Assembly (NCBI RefSeq): GCF_024139115.2
Contig: NW_026943128.1
Coordinates: 62,001-126,000 of the forward strand
Length of the DNA stretch: 64,000 nucleotides
Source of the DNA: Armigeres subalbatus
Taxonomy: Eukaryota > Arthropoda > Insecta > Diptera > Culicidae
Reading direction: 5' to 3'
Positions 23,150 to 35,315 of the stretch are shown one piece after another. The notes below the pieces were generated by a model. That model made no database searches. It worked only from the letters and a program-made list of their open reading frames with translations, and had not been told where the DNA came from. The translations under genes were made by a program, and so were the position numbers. Position 1 is the stretch's first letter, and every line of letters begins with the position of its first letter.

Positions 23150-23720
23150 CCCACTGCGAGTTGTGGGCTCGCCTAGGATGTGATGGGGTTTGACAATGGA
23201 CTCTGTTGAACTTCTCTTAAAAGCAGATTTGAACGCTCAGGTTGGCTATGAGGAGGAGTTTAGACCGCCTATTGGAAAGTTCAGCGCTCACTGGCTTGCG
23301 ATCGAAAACTGCCAACGAATAATTGATTTCGCCACTTTCAAGAGAATGGTCATTCGTAGCAGCTACTGAGCTACTTCAGTCTTCCGTATCGGTACACCTG
23401 CACTCAACCAGCGATTTTTTAATATTTCTGTATAAGAACCTACCACAACCTGTATAAGAAGAACTAGCCAAATATTGTAAGAAAAGCCTGCAAAATTGTA
23501 AGGTCTCATACAATATTTTTACACGAATCTATCTTTTTCTCATATGTCCAGCTATAACACACTTTTTGGTAGGTTTTCATACATAGTTGAGAGAAAATCT
23601 AACAATCACCGGTTTGGTGTAGAGATCTTCACTTCGGAACTTCCCCGAAATCAACGTTGTCAGGGCCTATCGTGGCACTAACATCGACTCTGACCAATAT
23701 TATGTATTATTTGCTCAGAC
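23150..23720 (+). mobile_element. RTE-like LINE fragments: 5' UTR module and endonuclease pieces
   Basis: 23150-23220 matches the UTR block at 13710-13790 (ctgcgagttgtgg, cctaggatgtg). 23220-23365 encodes endonuclease remains (EEEFRPPIG, RIIDFATFKRMVIRSSY) and 23630-23700 encodes VRAYRGTNIDSDQYY. Between them lies unrelated sequence, and frames are broken. Confidence 0.65.
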
Positions 23721-23776
23721 TAAGGTCGTCGTGATTCATTCGCTTCCTCCACGTACCGTCCGCCATATGCACCCAC

Positions 23777-24360
23777 CATTTTTTTTTATTTTAACCACTG
23801 CGATCATTAAGTTGATCTATTGTGGTTAATAATGCATCTACTTGTTAATATTGCATCTACTCAGATCAGCGAGTTACCATGTGGGGTTACCGCTATTGTC
23901 TCCTGATGCAAAGTACCCCAATCTGGTATTACCGTTTCAATAAACTTTACTACCATATTGGGGTTTGCTGTCCAGATATCGGTAGGACTTAATATGCCCT
24001 TCTCAAAGTACTTCTTTCTTCGCAGGAATAGTGCTGAACAATCGCACAGCAGATGTTGAGAGGTTTCAATCTCACAGTCACAAAAGCGACAGATATCAGT
24101 TTGACTTCTGTTTATCTTTTTCAAATGATATCTGGCCGGACAATGACCTGTGAGCAGACCAATAACTATTTTCAAAGAAGTTTTTTTTTCAGATTTAGCA
24201 ATTTATTTGAAATTTTCTTGTTTGGAGTGATGAACTGTTTAGATTGTCTTAAGGCCTTTGTAGCGATCCAACTCGACTGTATCGTCTCATCCTCCCATTT
24301 ATTAATCTCCATTTGTATAACACATTTAGAAACTCCGCAAAAAGGTTCGGGTCCTATGAA
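23777..24360 (-). mobile_element. 5'-truncated LINE with RNase H (I/R1/LOA-like), 3' end
   Basis: Minus-strand C-terminal end of a LINE ORF2. The first frame (24172-24417) shows the RNase H tail IGPEPFCGVS and KWEDETIQSSW; the next (23861-24175) shows GLLTGHCPARYHLKKI, then a zinc-knuckle-like CRFCDCEIETSQHLLCDC. A stop and frame change lie near 24172. A T-run at 23777-23790 is the poly(A) tail on this strand. The flanking accat on both sides is a short possible target duplication. It splits the RTE-like copy. Confidence 0.7.
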
Positions 24361-24600
24361 CTGGACCATAGATGGTACGCAGAAAACTCCAAGTGCGCGT
24401 TGGTCCTCCATGAGCATCGTCCAGGTCTCGTGTTCGTAGATGGCAACCGGTCTAATGACCGTTTTGTAGATATAGTCAGTTTGGTACGCTGGCGAACACT
24501 TTTAGATTGGAGCGAACTCTACTGGTATCATTTTCGGCAGTCGCCAGTGAGCCCAAGTACACGAATTATTCGACCATCTCGATTTCATCACCACCGAAAA

Positions 24601-25031
24601 GGGGAAGAATCGTTTGGCCGAAACCCATTCGGCCGAAAGCCATTTGGGCGAATGCCACTAAGCCAAAACCCATCTGGCCGAAAGGGTCATTTGGCCGAAG
24701 GGGTCATTTGGCCGAAAGGGTCATTTGGCCGAAAGGGTCATTAGGCCGAAAAGGTTATTTGGCCGAATAGGACATTTGGCCGAATAGGTCATTTGAAAAG
24801 AGAGAAATTAGGAATGAGAATAGAGGTGTCTCACTTCCCACTCTTAATTTTTCTCTTCACACTGTAAAAAGTGAGAAGCGCGAAATGAGTAGTGAGACAT
24901 CTCACTACCCACTTCGCACCTAATGGTCTGTTCTGCCAAATGGTATATTCAGCCAAGCAACTTTCGGCCTAGTGACATTCGGCCAAATGGCTTTCGAGCG
25001 AATGGGTTTCGGACAAACGACCCTTCCTTCA
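24601..25031. mobile_element. Fold-back element 1 (ttggccgaa arms)
   Basis: The left arm (24601-24795) repeats ggccgaaagggtcattt units; the right arm (24925-25031) carries the same motifs inverted. The ends are aaggggaagaatcgtttggc and, read inward from the right, aaggaagggtcgtttgtccg. The centre is a gtgag/ctcac repeat. It interrupts the RTE-like LINE at caccga, which occurs on both sides. No coding capacity. Confidence 0.65.
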
Positions 25032-25318
25032 CCGATACAAACTCGTGGTGGGTGGTTCACGTTGTTTTCTCTTGAACGTCTGACTATCGGGAAATAGACG
25101 TTTAACCAAAAACCATTCGGCCGAATGCCACTAGGCCGAAAGTTGTTTGGCTGAACAGACTATTACGTCGAATGAGGGTTCACTCACTTCGTCAGTAGAT
25201 GGGAGAGACTAGCGCGGGGGTGAAAAATTCATTTTCAGTGCAAAACACAAACAAACTCGGTGGCTGCCCCAAATAAAAATCCAAGATGGCTGAATCATGA
25301 AATTGGCATACTGCTACA

Positions 25319-25396
25319 CTGCCGCTAACCGCAAGTCGGGCACATCTGTATATGGAGGCCCATATACAGATGTGCTCGACTTGCGGTTAGCGGCAG
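25319..25396. repeat. Near-perfect 37-bp-arm hairpin
   Basis: Arms 25319-25355 and 25360-25396 are reverse complements with one mismatch and a 4-nt loop. The stem contains ctaaccgcaagtcgggcac. A transcript would fold into a long stable stem, so a hairpin MITE or a small-RNA-like precursor are both possible. Confidence 0.8.
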
Positions 25397-25439
25397 TACA
25401 CCTGTTTATATTCACCTTGGTCGAAAGGGTAATTTGGCC

Positions 25440-25717
25440 CTCCTTAGCCGTGCGGTAAGACGCGCGGCTACAAAGCAAGACCATGCTGAAGGTGGCTGGG
25501 TTCGATTCCAGGTGCCGGTCTAGACAATTTTCGGGTTGGAAATTGTCTCGACTTCCCTGGGCATAAAAGTATCATCGTTCTAGCCTCATGATATACGAAT
25601 GCAAAAATGGTAACCTGACTTAGAAACCTCGCAGTTAATAACCGTTGAATTCCTTAGTGAACACCAAGCTGCGAGGCGGCTTTGTCCCAGTGTGGGATGT
25701 AATTCCAATAAGAAGAA
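25440..25717 (+). mobile_element. tRNA-derived SINE, Feilai-like
   Basis: Same layout as the copy at 2483-2781: tRNA-like head with B box ggttcgattcc (~25499), conserved body, short (AAG)n tail. The 11-bp target duplication gtaatttggcc at 25429-25439 and 25718-25728 is itself a fold-back arm unit, so the SINE inserted into fold-back element 2. Confidence 0.88.
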
Positions 25718-25939
25718 GTAATTTGGCCGAATGAGTCATTTGGTGGAATAGGTTATTTGGCCGAACAGTTTTTTTAAGCTTTATTAATGTGTTTTTTTAA
25801 TTCTAGGATTAAGTTCAACACAGGGTGAATAGGTTATTTGGTCGAATAGGTCATTTGGCCGAACAGGTCGTATGGCCAAACAAGTTATTTGGCTGAACAA
25901 GTCATTCGGCCGAACATGTGATTTGACCACATAGGTCAT

Positions 25940-26995
25940 ACTTCTCTCTTCTCAACCATCATTTCTCACTTCTTTTCTTTCTTCGCTTTTTCCACTTTCA
26001 CAGTTAGAAGTGATGAGTGAGAAATGAGGAATGAGAAGTGAGAAGTGAGACGCCAAACTTCTTATTCCTCGTTTCTCACTACTCACTTGTCACTGTGAAA
26101 AGTGAGTAGTGCAAAATAATAAGTGAGACGTCTCACTACTCAATTCGCACTTCTCACATTTTAAAGTGAATAGTGAGAAGTGAGGCGCCTTTTTTCTCAC
26201 TTCGCACTAACTGTGGAAAGTGAAAAGTTCTAAGTGAGCTGTGAGACAACTTACTATTCACTTTGCATCTCTTACTTTTCACAGTAACCAGTGAAAAATT
26301 AGTAGTGCAAGGTGCGAAGTAAGATGTCTCAACTCACTTCTCACTTATAATGTTTCACTTCTTACTTCTCACTGTGAAAAGTGAGAAATGCGAAGTGATT
26401 AGTGAGACGTCTCACTTCGCACTATTAATTTTTCACAGTGAAAAGTGAGAAGAGAGAAATGAGAAGTGAGACGTCTCACCTCTCACTTCTTTCTAATCAT
26501 TTCTCACTTCTCACTGCGAAAAGTCAGTAGTGAGAAGTGAGAAAAAATAATATCTCACTTCTCACTTCTTACCGTGAAAAGTGAGTGGTGCAAAATGAGA
26601 AGTGAGCCGACTCACTGCTAACTTCTAATTTCTCACTATTTACAGTGAAAAGTGAGAAATTATTAGTACGGAGAAGTCTCACTTCTCACTCCTCATTTCT
26701 CACTTCTCACTGTAAAAAGTGAGAAGTGTGAAGTGAGTAGTGAGACGTCTTACTTCGCACTACTTTTTTTTACAGTGGGATGTGAGGAGTGAGTAATGTG
26801 AATTGAGAAGTGAAACGTCTACTCACTATTCTCAGTTATAAGTGAGAACTGATTAGTGAGAAATGAGACGTCTCACTTCCCACTAATCATTTCTCACTTT
26901 TCATTGAGGAAAGTGGAAAAGGCGAAGTAAGAAGGGAGATGTCTCTCTTGCATTTTTGCAGTGAGAAGTGAGAAATGATGATTGAGCAGTGAGAC
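25940..26995. repeat. gtgagaagtgaga / tctcacttctcac low-complexity array
   Basis: About 1 kb of alternating gtgagaagtgaga and its reverse complement, with frequent gagacgtctcac palindromes. The strand of the motif flips repeatedly, giving many potential hairpins. Smaller versions occur at 24805-24915, 33260-33305 and 44450-44535. Confidence 0.85.
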
Positions 26996-27984
26996 ATCAT
27001 AACACCTATTTAGCCAAATACAGTCCCTTCCCGATTTTGGCAACACGACCGGATTTTAATGTTGCCAAAATGGGGATATTGCCAAAAACGGGAAAAAATT
27101 TCATACAAAATCTCAATTTTTTTTTTGCATGATTGAAGCTAAATACTTAGAATATGTACTACAAAGTATGTGGAGTGTGTTTGAATGATGCACGTGCATA
27201 ATATTTGACATTTTTGCTATATTATTCATAACTCGGAGATTGTAGTTCAAACAAAACTGAAACAAACTCAAGAATGATAATTAAATGATAATGTAACTAA
27301 TTAGCCAATTTCATAATACAAATTCAATAATAAATAATATTTGAAATTAACAATAGCGTCGGCCACGTCCTATCAAAAATTTGTGGTTATAAAAAAACGT
27401 TTCTAATGTAGTCCATTGAAATGCTGACTTCAATCTGACATCTCATATAAATTTCAGTCCACCAAAAATGCTTGTTTTTATCATAATTCACTATATAAAT
27501 CAAACAGCGATCCGACGGATACAAGATGACTAAATGTGCTACAAATTTTGAATTCTTATATAATGGATTTTGGTGGAGGCAAACTTTCTTGTGGTCGGTG
27601 TGATTAAGAGAAAAGTTCTGTGCACAATTTTCGCTGACATTATGGAAAAAATAAACGCAAGTCATTAGACGTTCCATTGTTTTAGAAAATGGTAACGGAA
27701 ATCTGCATTCTGCACATTGGTCAAGCGACTCACTAAAACCAAATCCATTTACACTAGTCGGTTACCTAGGACTCAACCCAGGAATATTTCAGGCGGCAAT
27801 GATTGATCCATGAGCACAATATGCACTTCGCACTACGCGTGACAGTGTGGTCAAGTGGAAGCTGGAAGACCATTTGCAGCATGCCACCTCTGACACTCGA
27901 CAGCATTCAACCTACGGACAAACTGATGCTCGTTGCAGGTCATCGCACTCCAGTTCTCCATGCACTACTTTCATTATTATAAAT

Positions 27985-28395
27985 TTGAAAAGATGGAAGA
28001 ATCCTACATCATACGATAACGATACCAGCAGACAAATTCGAAGACGTGGCAGGAAAGCGTAAGTAATTTGGACTCCAAAAAACACTCCGATCGAATAGAG
28101 TTCGCCGCCGTACCGAACAGACTCCCTTATTAAACCGGTGGCGGTAGTCCTCCTTGGACACGAGATCTAGACAATGCTTGTGGAGGACCAACGCGCACTT
28201 GGAGTAAAAATGGTTCTCTACAACGATCCGACAGACACAAGAAGGGGAGGTGTGCAGCGATCAAGGTGGATCGATCATATGGAAGACGATTTACGGACCC
28301 TCTTTAGACTGCGTGACTGGTGACGTACAGCAGTGGACGGAGACGACTGTTATGTACCGCAGAGACCCCTCCGGCCTTAGACTGAATAAATAATA
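27985..28395 (+). mobile_element. RTE-like LINE 3' fragment, degenerate
   Basis: Plus-strand match to the C-terminal third of the 13.8-kb LINE copy, with coding traces from the MEESYI region, the VLLGHEI region and the GGVQRSRWIDHMEDDLRTL region to the 3' tail near 28390. It is full of indels and deletions. Confidence 0.7.
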
Positions 28396-28399
28396 ATAA

Positions 28400-29361
28400 A
28401 ACCACATGTGACGCATACTCGCCAATCGAAGCAGCTAGAATTACATCAGCGATCTCATGGGAACTTCACAGGAGGTACTCCACTTCTGATACTTCGCCAT
28501 CACAAACAGAACACTCGAGAGCAGGCATTAAAAGTGTGAGTGAGCATTGTGAGCATTGGTCTATTGCAATCTATGCTACATCCATAGCCAATGAAGTAAA
28601 CTGCCTCACTCAGATGGATGCCAAACAACGAGTAGGACGCTGTGATAAACCATGAGCAACACCGTCTAACAAGCCAAGCCGTGGTGGGGTATCCATGTTA
28701 GCAACGATTTGCGCATTAGTACCTCGCTCTTCTTTCGAGGTGATAAGATAGGCGAGAGAAAGTATCAACGCCTCCCATTCAGTGTGCTAGACTTCCAGAC
28801 CCTAAAGGTCTTCATTTTTAGAATGCTTAAATGGCTTCTTCTATCAGCACACCGCAACGACGCTCATTGTTGTGTTACCAAGTGATTCGCTTCACTCAAT
28901 AGGCTTTTATTGGTGAGCGTTGAGGATCATCAAACGGTAAATCATCGAACGTTCAATTCAAAGATCTTAGGAAGCTCATAACTTGCCCCGCGGAAGAGCA
29001 TTAAGTTGGCTTAGATTAACCCCATTTTTCTCATGATTTGATTTTTTTCAATGCCTGCTTAAGAGCCTTACGATTACATGTTACCAAACTCTTACCATTA
29101 CTGTTGAACTGTTGGCAAACATGCTGGAATCAAAAGGCTCGTTATGCAATAGACACATCAGGAAACTGGAACAGCCAACAGTGTTCTGATATTAATCGCT
29201 TGACAAATTTGCGTAAATTTTAAGCAATAAGACTCTTTGAAATAAAATGGTTGGTATCTATACGGGAATGCAACAGAAAGACGGATAAAATGATAAAATG
29301 ACAGTTTCTCGGCTGATACCAGAAAAGAGGCGCATAATTAGCAAAAAGACTTGATGGCTAT
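28400..29361. other. No gene seen, interior of the TA-flanked element
   Basis: AT-rich sequence without recognisable motifs. Short frames only. Confidence 0.4.
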
Positions 29362-30314
29362 TAAGGGTATGCGATAAAACACTTTTTCCTAACGAAACGA
29401 AACGAAACGAAATTTAAAATGTGTATGTTGATTCGAAACGAAACGAAACGAAATATAAATTATTTCCGCAACTTCGAAACGATACGAAATCAAGGTCCAT
29501 TCAATTCGAAATTTTACGAAACGAAACGAAATTTTAATTTTTTTTTCCGCGGAATTTTCATTGAATTGATTTTAAAGTTTACAAAATTGGTTCACACGCA
29601 ATCGAGATGTATATCTCCAAAATTGAAAATTTTGTGTGGAAAACTGCAAGTGGGTTTTTTATTATCCTGGTCATTGTAGTAACAAAATAAGCAGTCTGAG
29701 ATAAATCGCCGCTTCTCCGTTTACAATTGGCGAAAAGGCAATACCCCAGCATTAGTGCAGTTCCTAATTTCATTTGATTATCATATTTAAGATGTGATTC
29801 CTTCTTTAGAAGTAGACATTTTGCCTAGACTTGTAGATATAATGTCTTCAATGAAAGCAAAAACCTGTCTAGGATCACTTAAAGTGGTATAATCCAATTG
29901 TAGATATGATTCAATTTTTGAAATGAAGTCTGCGTCTGGAATGGGACAAAGAAATATGATATCCATTCGTAACCAGTTTGTTTGGTATTAGACAAATATG
30001 AATGTAATTTTTTTGATAAATAGTATCCATCTTTCTGAAAATTGTCTAATATGTTAAATAGTCCCTTTTATGAACACAGCAAGAAATTTTGAAACTTCCA
30101 CGACGTGTAAATTTTCAGCTTACCGCATCAAACGAATTAACAATCGATATTCAATTAAATTTGACTGAATTTTACAAGCAAGCACAGTTTAAATTTATTT
30201 CGATTTAAAAGTATAGTGAGATCGATTGAATGTTACGTTTATTTGCATGTTCCAAATATGTGCATGAAAATACATTTAAAATCACAAAATATTTTGATCT
30301 GTAAAAATTAATTA

Positions 30315-31000
30315 CAGTATACCCCCGCTGATCCGACAAATGTATGGCCGGACCACAGATAACAGATATTGAGGCTGGCATCCGATACGTGTGTAAACAT
30401 CCGCAACCGTCAATTCTCGCTTAACTTTTCAAAAGGTCCTAAGTAACATTTTTTTCATGAATTAATTTGAATAGCGCAATCAACAGAACAACATGAAACC
30501 TTTTGATTGCAGTACTCAAATTAATTCATGAAAAAAATTTTACTTAGGACCTTTTGAAAAGTTGAGCGAGAATTCAATTGTATTTAAAATGGGGACCGCG
30601 TTTAGTAATCGATTGGAGATGGCGCAAGGATCATTGTTATTGAAAACGCAGCCTGGTTGTTAATCCGCTGCGTTTGTATGTACTGCCGGAATCAGTTGAG
30701 TAGATGGCAGGAGTGGGCCAATGTATATCAATTCAAAAGTTTACACAGGATTTTCAATTAAATTTGCTCTAGCCAAAATATCTGTTATCTGTGGCCGGAC
30801 TAACGTGGTTTCTGTCGTCAATCCGACTGTCAAATCCGTATGAATGAACCAAAACAAAATCACAGCACAAATTAGAAAACTGACAGTATAATGTATTTAA
30901 ATGGGTGTTGATTATTTTTATACCGGAAAATTCCGAATTTGCGAGATCAGAACTAACGAGTCGTCCGATTAGCGAGGTCCGAATAAGCGGTGAGATACTG
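30315..31000. mobile_element. 686-bp pogo-like non-autonomous element
   Basis: The left end CAGTATACCCCCGCTGATCC and the right end, read inward as CAGTATCTCACCGCTTATTC, form an imperfect inverted repeat. Both are flanked by TA. CAGT-type ends and TA duplication are typical of pogo/Tigger-type elements. There is no coding frame. A hairpin repeat is embedded at 30412-30574. Confidence 0.65.
30412..30574. repeat. Hairpin MITE with 72-bp arms
   Basis: Arms 30412-30483 and 30503-30574 are inverted copies with few mismatches (aattctcgcttaacttttca and its inverted partner). It is nested in the pogo-like element, making it the innermost insert of the nest. Confidence 0.7.
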
Positions 31001-34000
31001 TATACAGAAAATCATTTCATTAGTAAATAATTCCAAATCCACGTTTTACAAAATTACCTTCTTTATGTAATACTTTTTCTATTCTTTAGCCACCAACAAT
31101 AATTGGTATTCAGAGTTTTACTATTTCTGGGAAACTGTACATTCTGGCAAATTACGTTCTGGCAATTGGTCAATTCTGGCATATGGTCCATTCTGGGGAA
31201 TGGGTTTCTGGTAAAAATCATTGTGGCAAATGCCATACAATCATTGGGCTAACTCAAAACCAGAAAATGATAGATAGTAGATAGAGAATTGTTAATAGCA
31301 TACATTTGCTCGCTAGACAAATCCTCTAAACCTTTCTAAAATCCGCAAAATCGCAAAGTTTTTACGGCAGCAGTTTGCTAGGTATGAAGAAATAATGTTT
31401 TCTTTTTCATACAAAAACTTGTTACAAAAGGATATCACTTACTTCTAAATTCAACCTTTTTATATGAAGCTCAGAGAGTCGAACTCGACGAACCGAGTAA
31501 TAGTCTGTTTGTCCTTGTATATGTATGTGTTTGTGCATATGAGGCATGTAAAAATCGTTGTCAAATTCATGAGTAATGGTATAAGCCGTTCACGCCCTTA
31601 CAGTCAATTTGGGATTACGAGAGGGAAATTAGTTTGATAATTATAAGAGACCGAGGAATGCTCTGTATCTCAGTGAGCGCCACGGGAAAGGAATCTTTGG
31701 TTTGTTGAAAAGGTAATTCATGTTAAGCCTTGGTAAGCGACTAAATATTTATAGTAAACGAAGTTATTATGAAAACTCGAAGACGAAAACCGTGTTTCAA
31801 ATCAATCTAACTTCGTTTAATCAATGTGCTTCCTTTAATAATAATGTTTTCATTGGGGCCTACTTAACTGTCAAGTGGTGCTTAGTGAACCGCCTAGAGC
31901 TGGTTTGAGACATAAGAGGTGAAGAAGTCGGCCGTTAATAAGAAAGAGGCGCTTTAAAAATAATTAACAAATTCCATAAGAATTCGCACCACGGCTTTGC
32001 CTCTTTGACAAAGTTGTACTGATCAGATTCGTATCTGATTACATTTATACTCTGAGCCTGACGTCTTGAATATTGAGGTAAAATAGTTAAAGATATTTTT
32101 CGTTTTCTGTTTAACATTTCTAACAAAACACTGAAGACGTTTTATAAATAAAAACTAAATACGTATTTGTCGACTCAGAATGGGATTATGCAGTAACCGT
32201 TAATATGAAAATTTGTATAAAATTAAGTTTTGAAAACAGCTTTATGATTTTGTTCAGCGGCGCAGCCAAAATTTTTGATAATACACTACCGTACGAGACA
32301 GTATGGTTTAAGTCTAAATTTGTTTCGAAATTCCGCGGAATTCCGTTAAGTTTCGTGAGAAGCTAATTTTTTCTAGCGAAATTTTTGTGATTTTACGAAA
32401 CGAAACGAAATCAAGAAATCAGATTTCGCCACGCTCAAATTCCGCGAAATTCCGCGGAATTTCGTTTCGAACCACCTGAAACGAAATTTTTCGAAATACC
32501 GCATATGCTTAATGGCTATATAGCGCATTTAGAAAATCGAATGTTCTAATCACTAGCAATTAAACCTACTGGGGCTTGCTTGCTCCTGGTTCAGTAGTAC
32601 CGTTTGCATTATGATGTAAACAGTGGGATTCGCTTAATAGGTGTTGTACTATATTCAACGGTGTGAGTCAGCTTGTCGACGACAAAATCAGTAAGAATGC
32701 CAAAAAATACGACATTCTACGTTGGGCTGGTTAGATTAGGGTAGTGTAAATAGAAACATGGTAAACGTAAATAAAAAGAGCAGAAAAGTTTCAATAGAAA
32801 TTGTTTGCAATGAGCGGTGATACGAGTGGTAGTTCATTATTTCAGTGAAAGTGCCCACTATTCGTACAGAGCCCATAATACGCATGTAAACCTTAATGAC
32901 ATTCACTTTGGGTATTGTTTATCATATTACTCATTAATAAAAAGGTTTTAGCTTTAAAAGGTAATAAAAAAGTATTTTCGTGGTTGTTGCCAAAATCGGG
33001 AAGAAAATATTGCCAAAAACGGGTGTTGCCAAAATCGGGGGTAGACAAAAACGGGTGTTGCCAAAATCGGGATGGGACTGTAATATAGTTGGCCGAATGA
33101 CCTATTTAGCCAAATTATGTTTTCAGCCGAATGACTTGTTCGGCCCATAATCTATTCGGCAACATGACATATTCGGCCAAATGACCTATTCGACTAGATT
33201 ATTTATTCGGCCAAATGATCTATTCGGCCAAATGACCTATTCGGCCTATTCTCATTTCTGCAGTGAGAAGTGAGAAATCATGATTCAGTAGTGAGAGGTG
33301 AGACATCAAATTACCTATTGGGAAAAATAAATATATGACCGAATGACTTGTTCGGCAGAATAACCTATTCGGTCATATGACCTATTCAGCCATATGTCCC
33401 GTTTGACCAAATGACTTTCGACTAGATGGGTTTCGGTCCAATGGTTTGTTCGGCCTGGTGGCATTCAGTCAAAGGGGGTTTGGCTAAACGACCGTTTCCA
33501 TTTGACGTGTGGATGACTAGTACAAACCGGTTAGCTTCGCTCTTCAGTCTTAAAAAATGGCTGCCTCCATCTTCTCAAAGTCACATACGTTCCATAATAT
33601 CTATGTCGTCGGCGAAACCAAATAACTGAACGGACTTCGTGAAAATCTGACCTTCGTATTGCTCCTTTCAAAGTGATGTTGAATGACAGGCACGAAAGAC
33701 CATTACCTTGCCGTAACCCTCTGCGGGTTTCGATGGGACTCGAGAATGCCCCTGAAACTCGAACAACGCACATCACCCGATCCATCGTCCACATGATTAA
33801 ACGGATCAGTTTATCCGGAAATCCGTGTTCGTGTATTAGTTGCCATAGCTGGTCTCCATCGATCGTGTCGGTGGTCTGGCAGCGCTTCTTGCCGACGGGT
33901 GTTTGTATCACGCGATGGCAATAAAATTTATAATTAGTTGGTGTAAAAAGTGGAAAATATTATAGATTTATGTGGATCTTGCTTCCTTGTGTTAAATATA

Positions 34001-34559
34001 TTTGGTGAAAAAGTGAATTACGAAAGAAAAACCGACTATTGAGAAGAAATTCTGAAAAGAAAAGTGACGATACATGCATAAAAAAATATCAACCTCAATA
34101 CAACGAAGAGTGTTTGCTGTTGAAGTGTAGAAGCTTCCAGTTTTAATTTAACGAAAAAGCTCAGTAGTGGCCGAATATTAAAACGGATTAACATAATACC
34201 GGTGAGGATGTTCCATATTAATTATTATAACTATTATTATTAACAATTAAATCTACATCTTACATGCAATGCTTTTAATTTCTCCAATTAAAAATATTTA
34301 TCTATTTACGTACAAACTGGAATTATCTTTTATTATTATTTGTATTTTTCATGATTGAGTAATTTTTTTTCTTGTAACGCTGCAGACTACCTATGTGTAA
34401 ACGTTTCGTTAAAAGATTTTTGTCATATTCGTTAAAAGTTTTCCAAAAGTTCGTACTTCTGATTCCAACCACCAGGTGTATTGATGTTTTCATCATGTAG
34501 GTTTTGTGTTTACTTTGATACATTTGTTTGCATTCACGTCAAATTTTCGGTTTGCGGCG

Positions 34560-35085
34560 GTTAGTAGTCAGAAGGATGAGTCCTAGTTCAATGAATCGCC
34601 TGCTTTGAGCGTGATTGCAGCGGCGCACTGGGAGTTGACTTCCTGAGGTCAGTATGGCGGGGGGCATCTGGGGTGCGATTTCTCAAGATTGGGCACCTTT
34701 GTCGAAAGAATGTTTGGTGGCTGACACCTTCCTACATGACCGGTACCGGGTATTTTTTCATGAGAGGTTTCTAGTTTTGAGGGGACCCGCGTTGGATGTC
34801 TTTCGCCATACGGATTTCTGGTGGTTGACTCACGCGCGGATAGCCGGCGTGGGTTGGCCGCCGGAGGTTTGTGTGGCGGAGGACATCTGGCGCGGGTTTT
34901 CTCAAGATAGGGAACTTTTCATGAGGAACTATTTGGTGCCGATTATGAGGAATGGTGTCCGCTACTGCGCTTACCAAATATTTTTCCGATTGGGGTGTTT
35001 AGTCTTGGGAGGTCGAACCTTGGATGCCTTTCGCCATGCTGATTTCGGAGAGTTGGCTCCTGGTGTGCCGCTGTAGGCACGCTCG
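34560..35085 (+). repeat. ~215-bp GC-rich tandem repeat with 140-aa open frame
   Basis: Units starting ggcatctggggtgcgatttc (34667) and gacatctggcgcgggttttc (34882) are about 215 bp apart, with a partial unit upstream. The plus frame 34654-35076 (140 aa) reads two similar ~70-residue blocks, each with an IW-x3-SQD motif and a later DxFRHxDF motif. The similarity at protein level could be a coding remnant or a by-product of tandem repetition. Family unknown. Confidence 0.5.
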
Positions 35086-35291
35086 GGGCAGGCGATTCAT
35101 TCATTAAATTTTTGCTCTGAAGTTTCTTGGGCAAAATTGCTTAATGTTTCCGGATGCTCCTGTATTATGGGGTTCGGTTGCAGTATGGTTCAGGTGCAAT
35201 ATGCAACCGTTCGCAGCTGTATATTGGCGCATTTCCTAAATTATAATTTTCAATGAGTCAAGTTTCAGATTTTGGTGGTGGCAGCAATGAG

Positions 35292-35315
35292 CTAGACTTT
35301 ACTCGTAAAGTCTAG
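35292..35315. repeat. Perfect 10-bp stem with CTCG loop
   Basis: ctagacttta, loop ctcg, taaagtctag. It lies in the middle of the 3.35-kb insertion, just downstream of the tandem repeat. Role unknown. Confidence 0.6.

Larger units (their letters stand above)
29362..32511 (+). mobile_element. hAT-like non-autonomous element, copy 1 (3.15 kb)
   Basis: The ends are TAAGGGTATGCGATA and, read from the right, TAAGCATATGCGGTA, an imperfect inverted repeat. The perfect 8-bp target duplication atggctat lies at 29354-29361 and 32512-32519. Subterminal regions are built of gaaacgaaacg and tccgcggaatt units in opposed orientation. The interior shares sequence with the copy at 37537-40926. There is no transposase frame. 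A pogo-like element sits inside at 30315-31000. Confidence 0.78.
27021..33080. mobile_element. 6.06-kb TA-flanked DNA element (Tc1/mariner/pogo-type ends)
   Basis: The left end CAGTCCCTTCCCGATTTTGG and the right end, read inward as CAGTCCCATCCCGATTTTGG, are matching terminal inverted repeats followed by further ttgccaaaa-cggg units on each side. TA flanks both ends (27019-27020, 33081-33082). Removing the nested 3.15-kb hAT-like element leaves about 2.9 kb, with a LINE fragment and no recognisable transposase. It is non-autonomous or decayed. Confidence 0.65.
25081..33493. mobile_element. Fold-back element 2 with nested cargo
   Basis: The left arm (25095-25930) carries ttggccgaa-type units, a SINE and a hairpin; 25940-26995 is the gtgagaagtgaga centre; the right arm (33083-33490) repeats the arm motifs inverted (ggccgaatgacctattcggc). 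Both outer ends adjoin pieces of the same LINE. A 6.06-kb TA-flanked element (27021-33080) lies within it. Without that cargo it would be about 2.4 kb. Confidence 0.6.

Noticed and set aside
24313..24770. Plus-strand frames of 87 to 143 codons with repeated PKPIWPKG-like residues
   Set aside because: The periodic residues come from the ggccgaa fold-back arm; the rest is antisense LINE.
25940..26995. CRISPR-like repeated array
   Set aside because: No constant repeat with unique spacers; it is a self-complementary simple repeat in a eukaryotic context.
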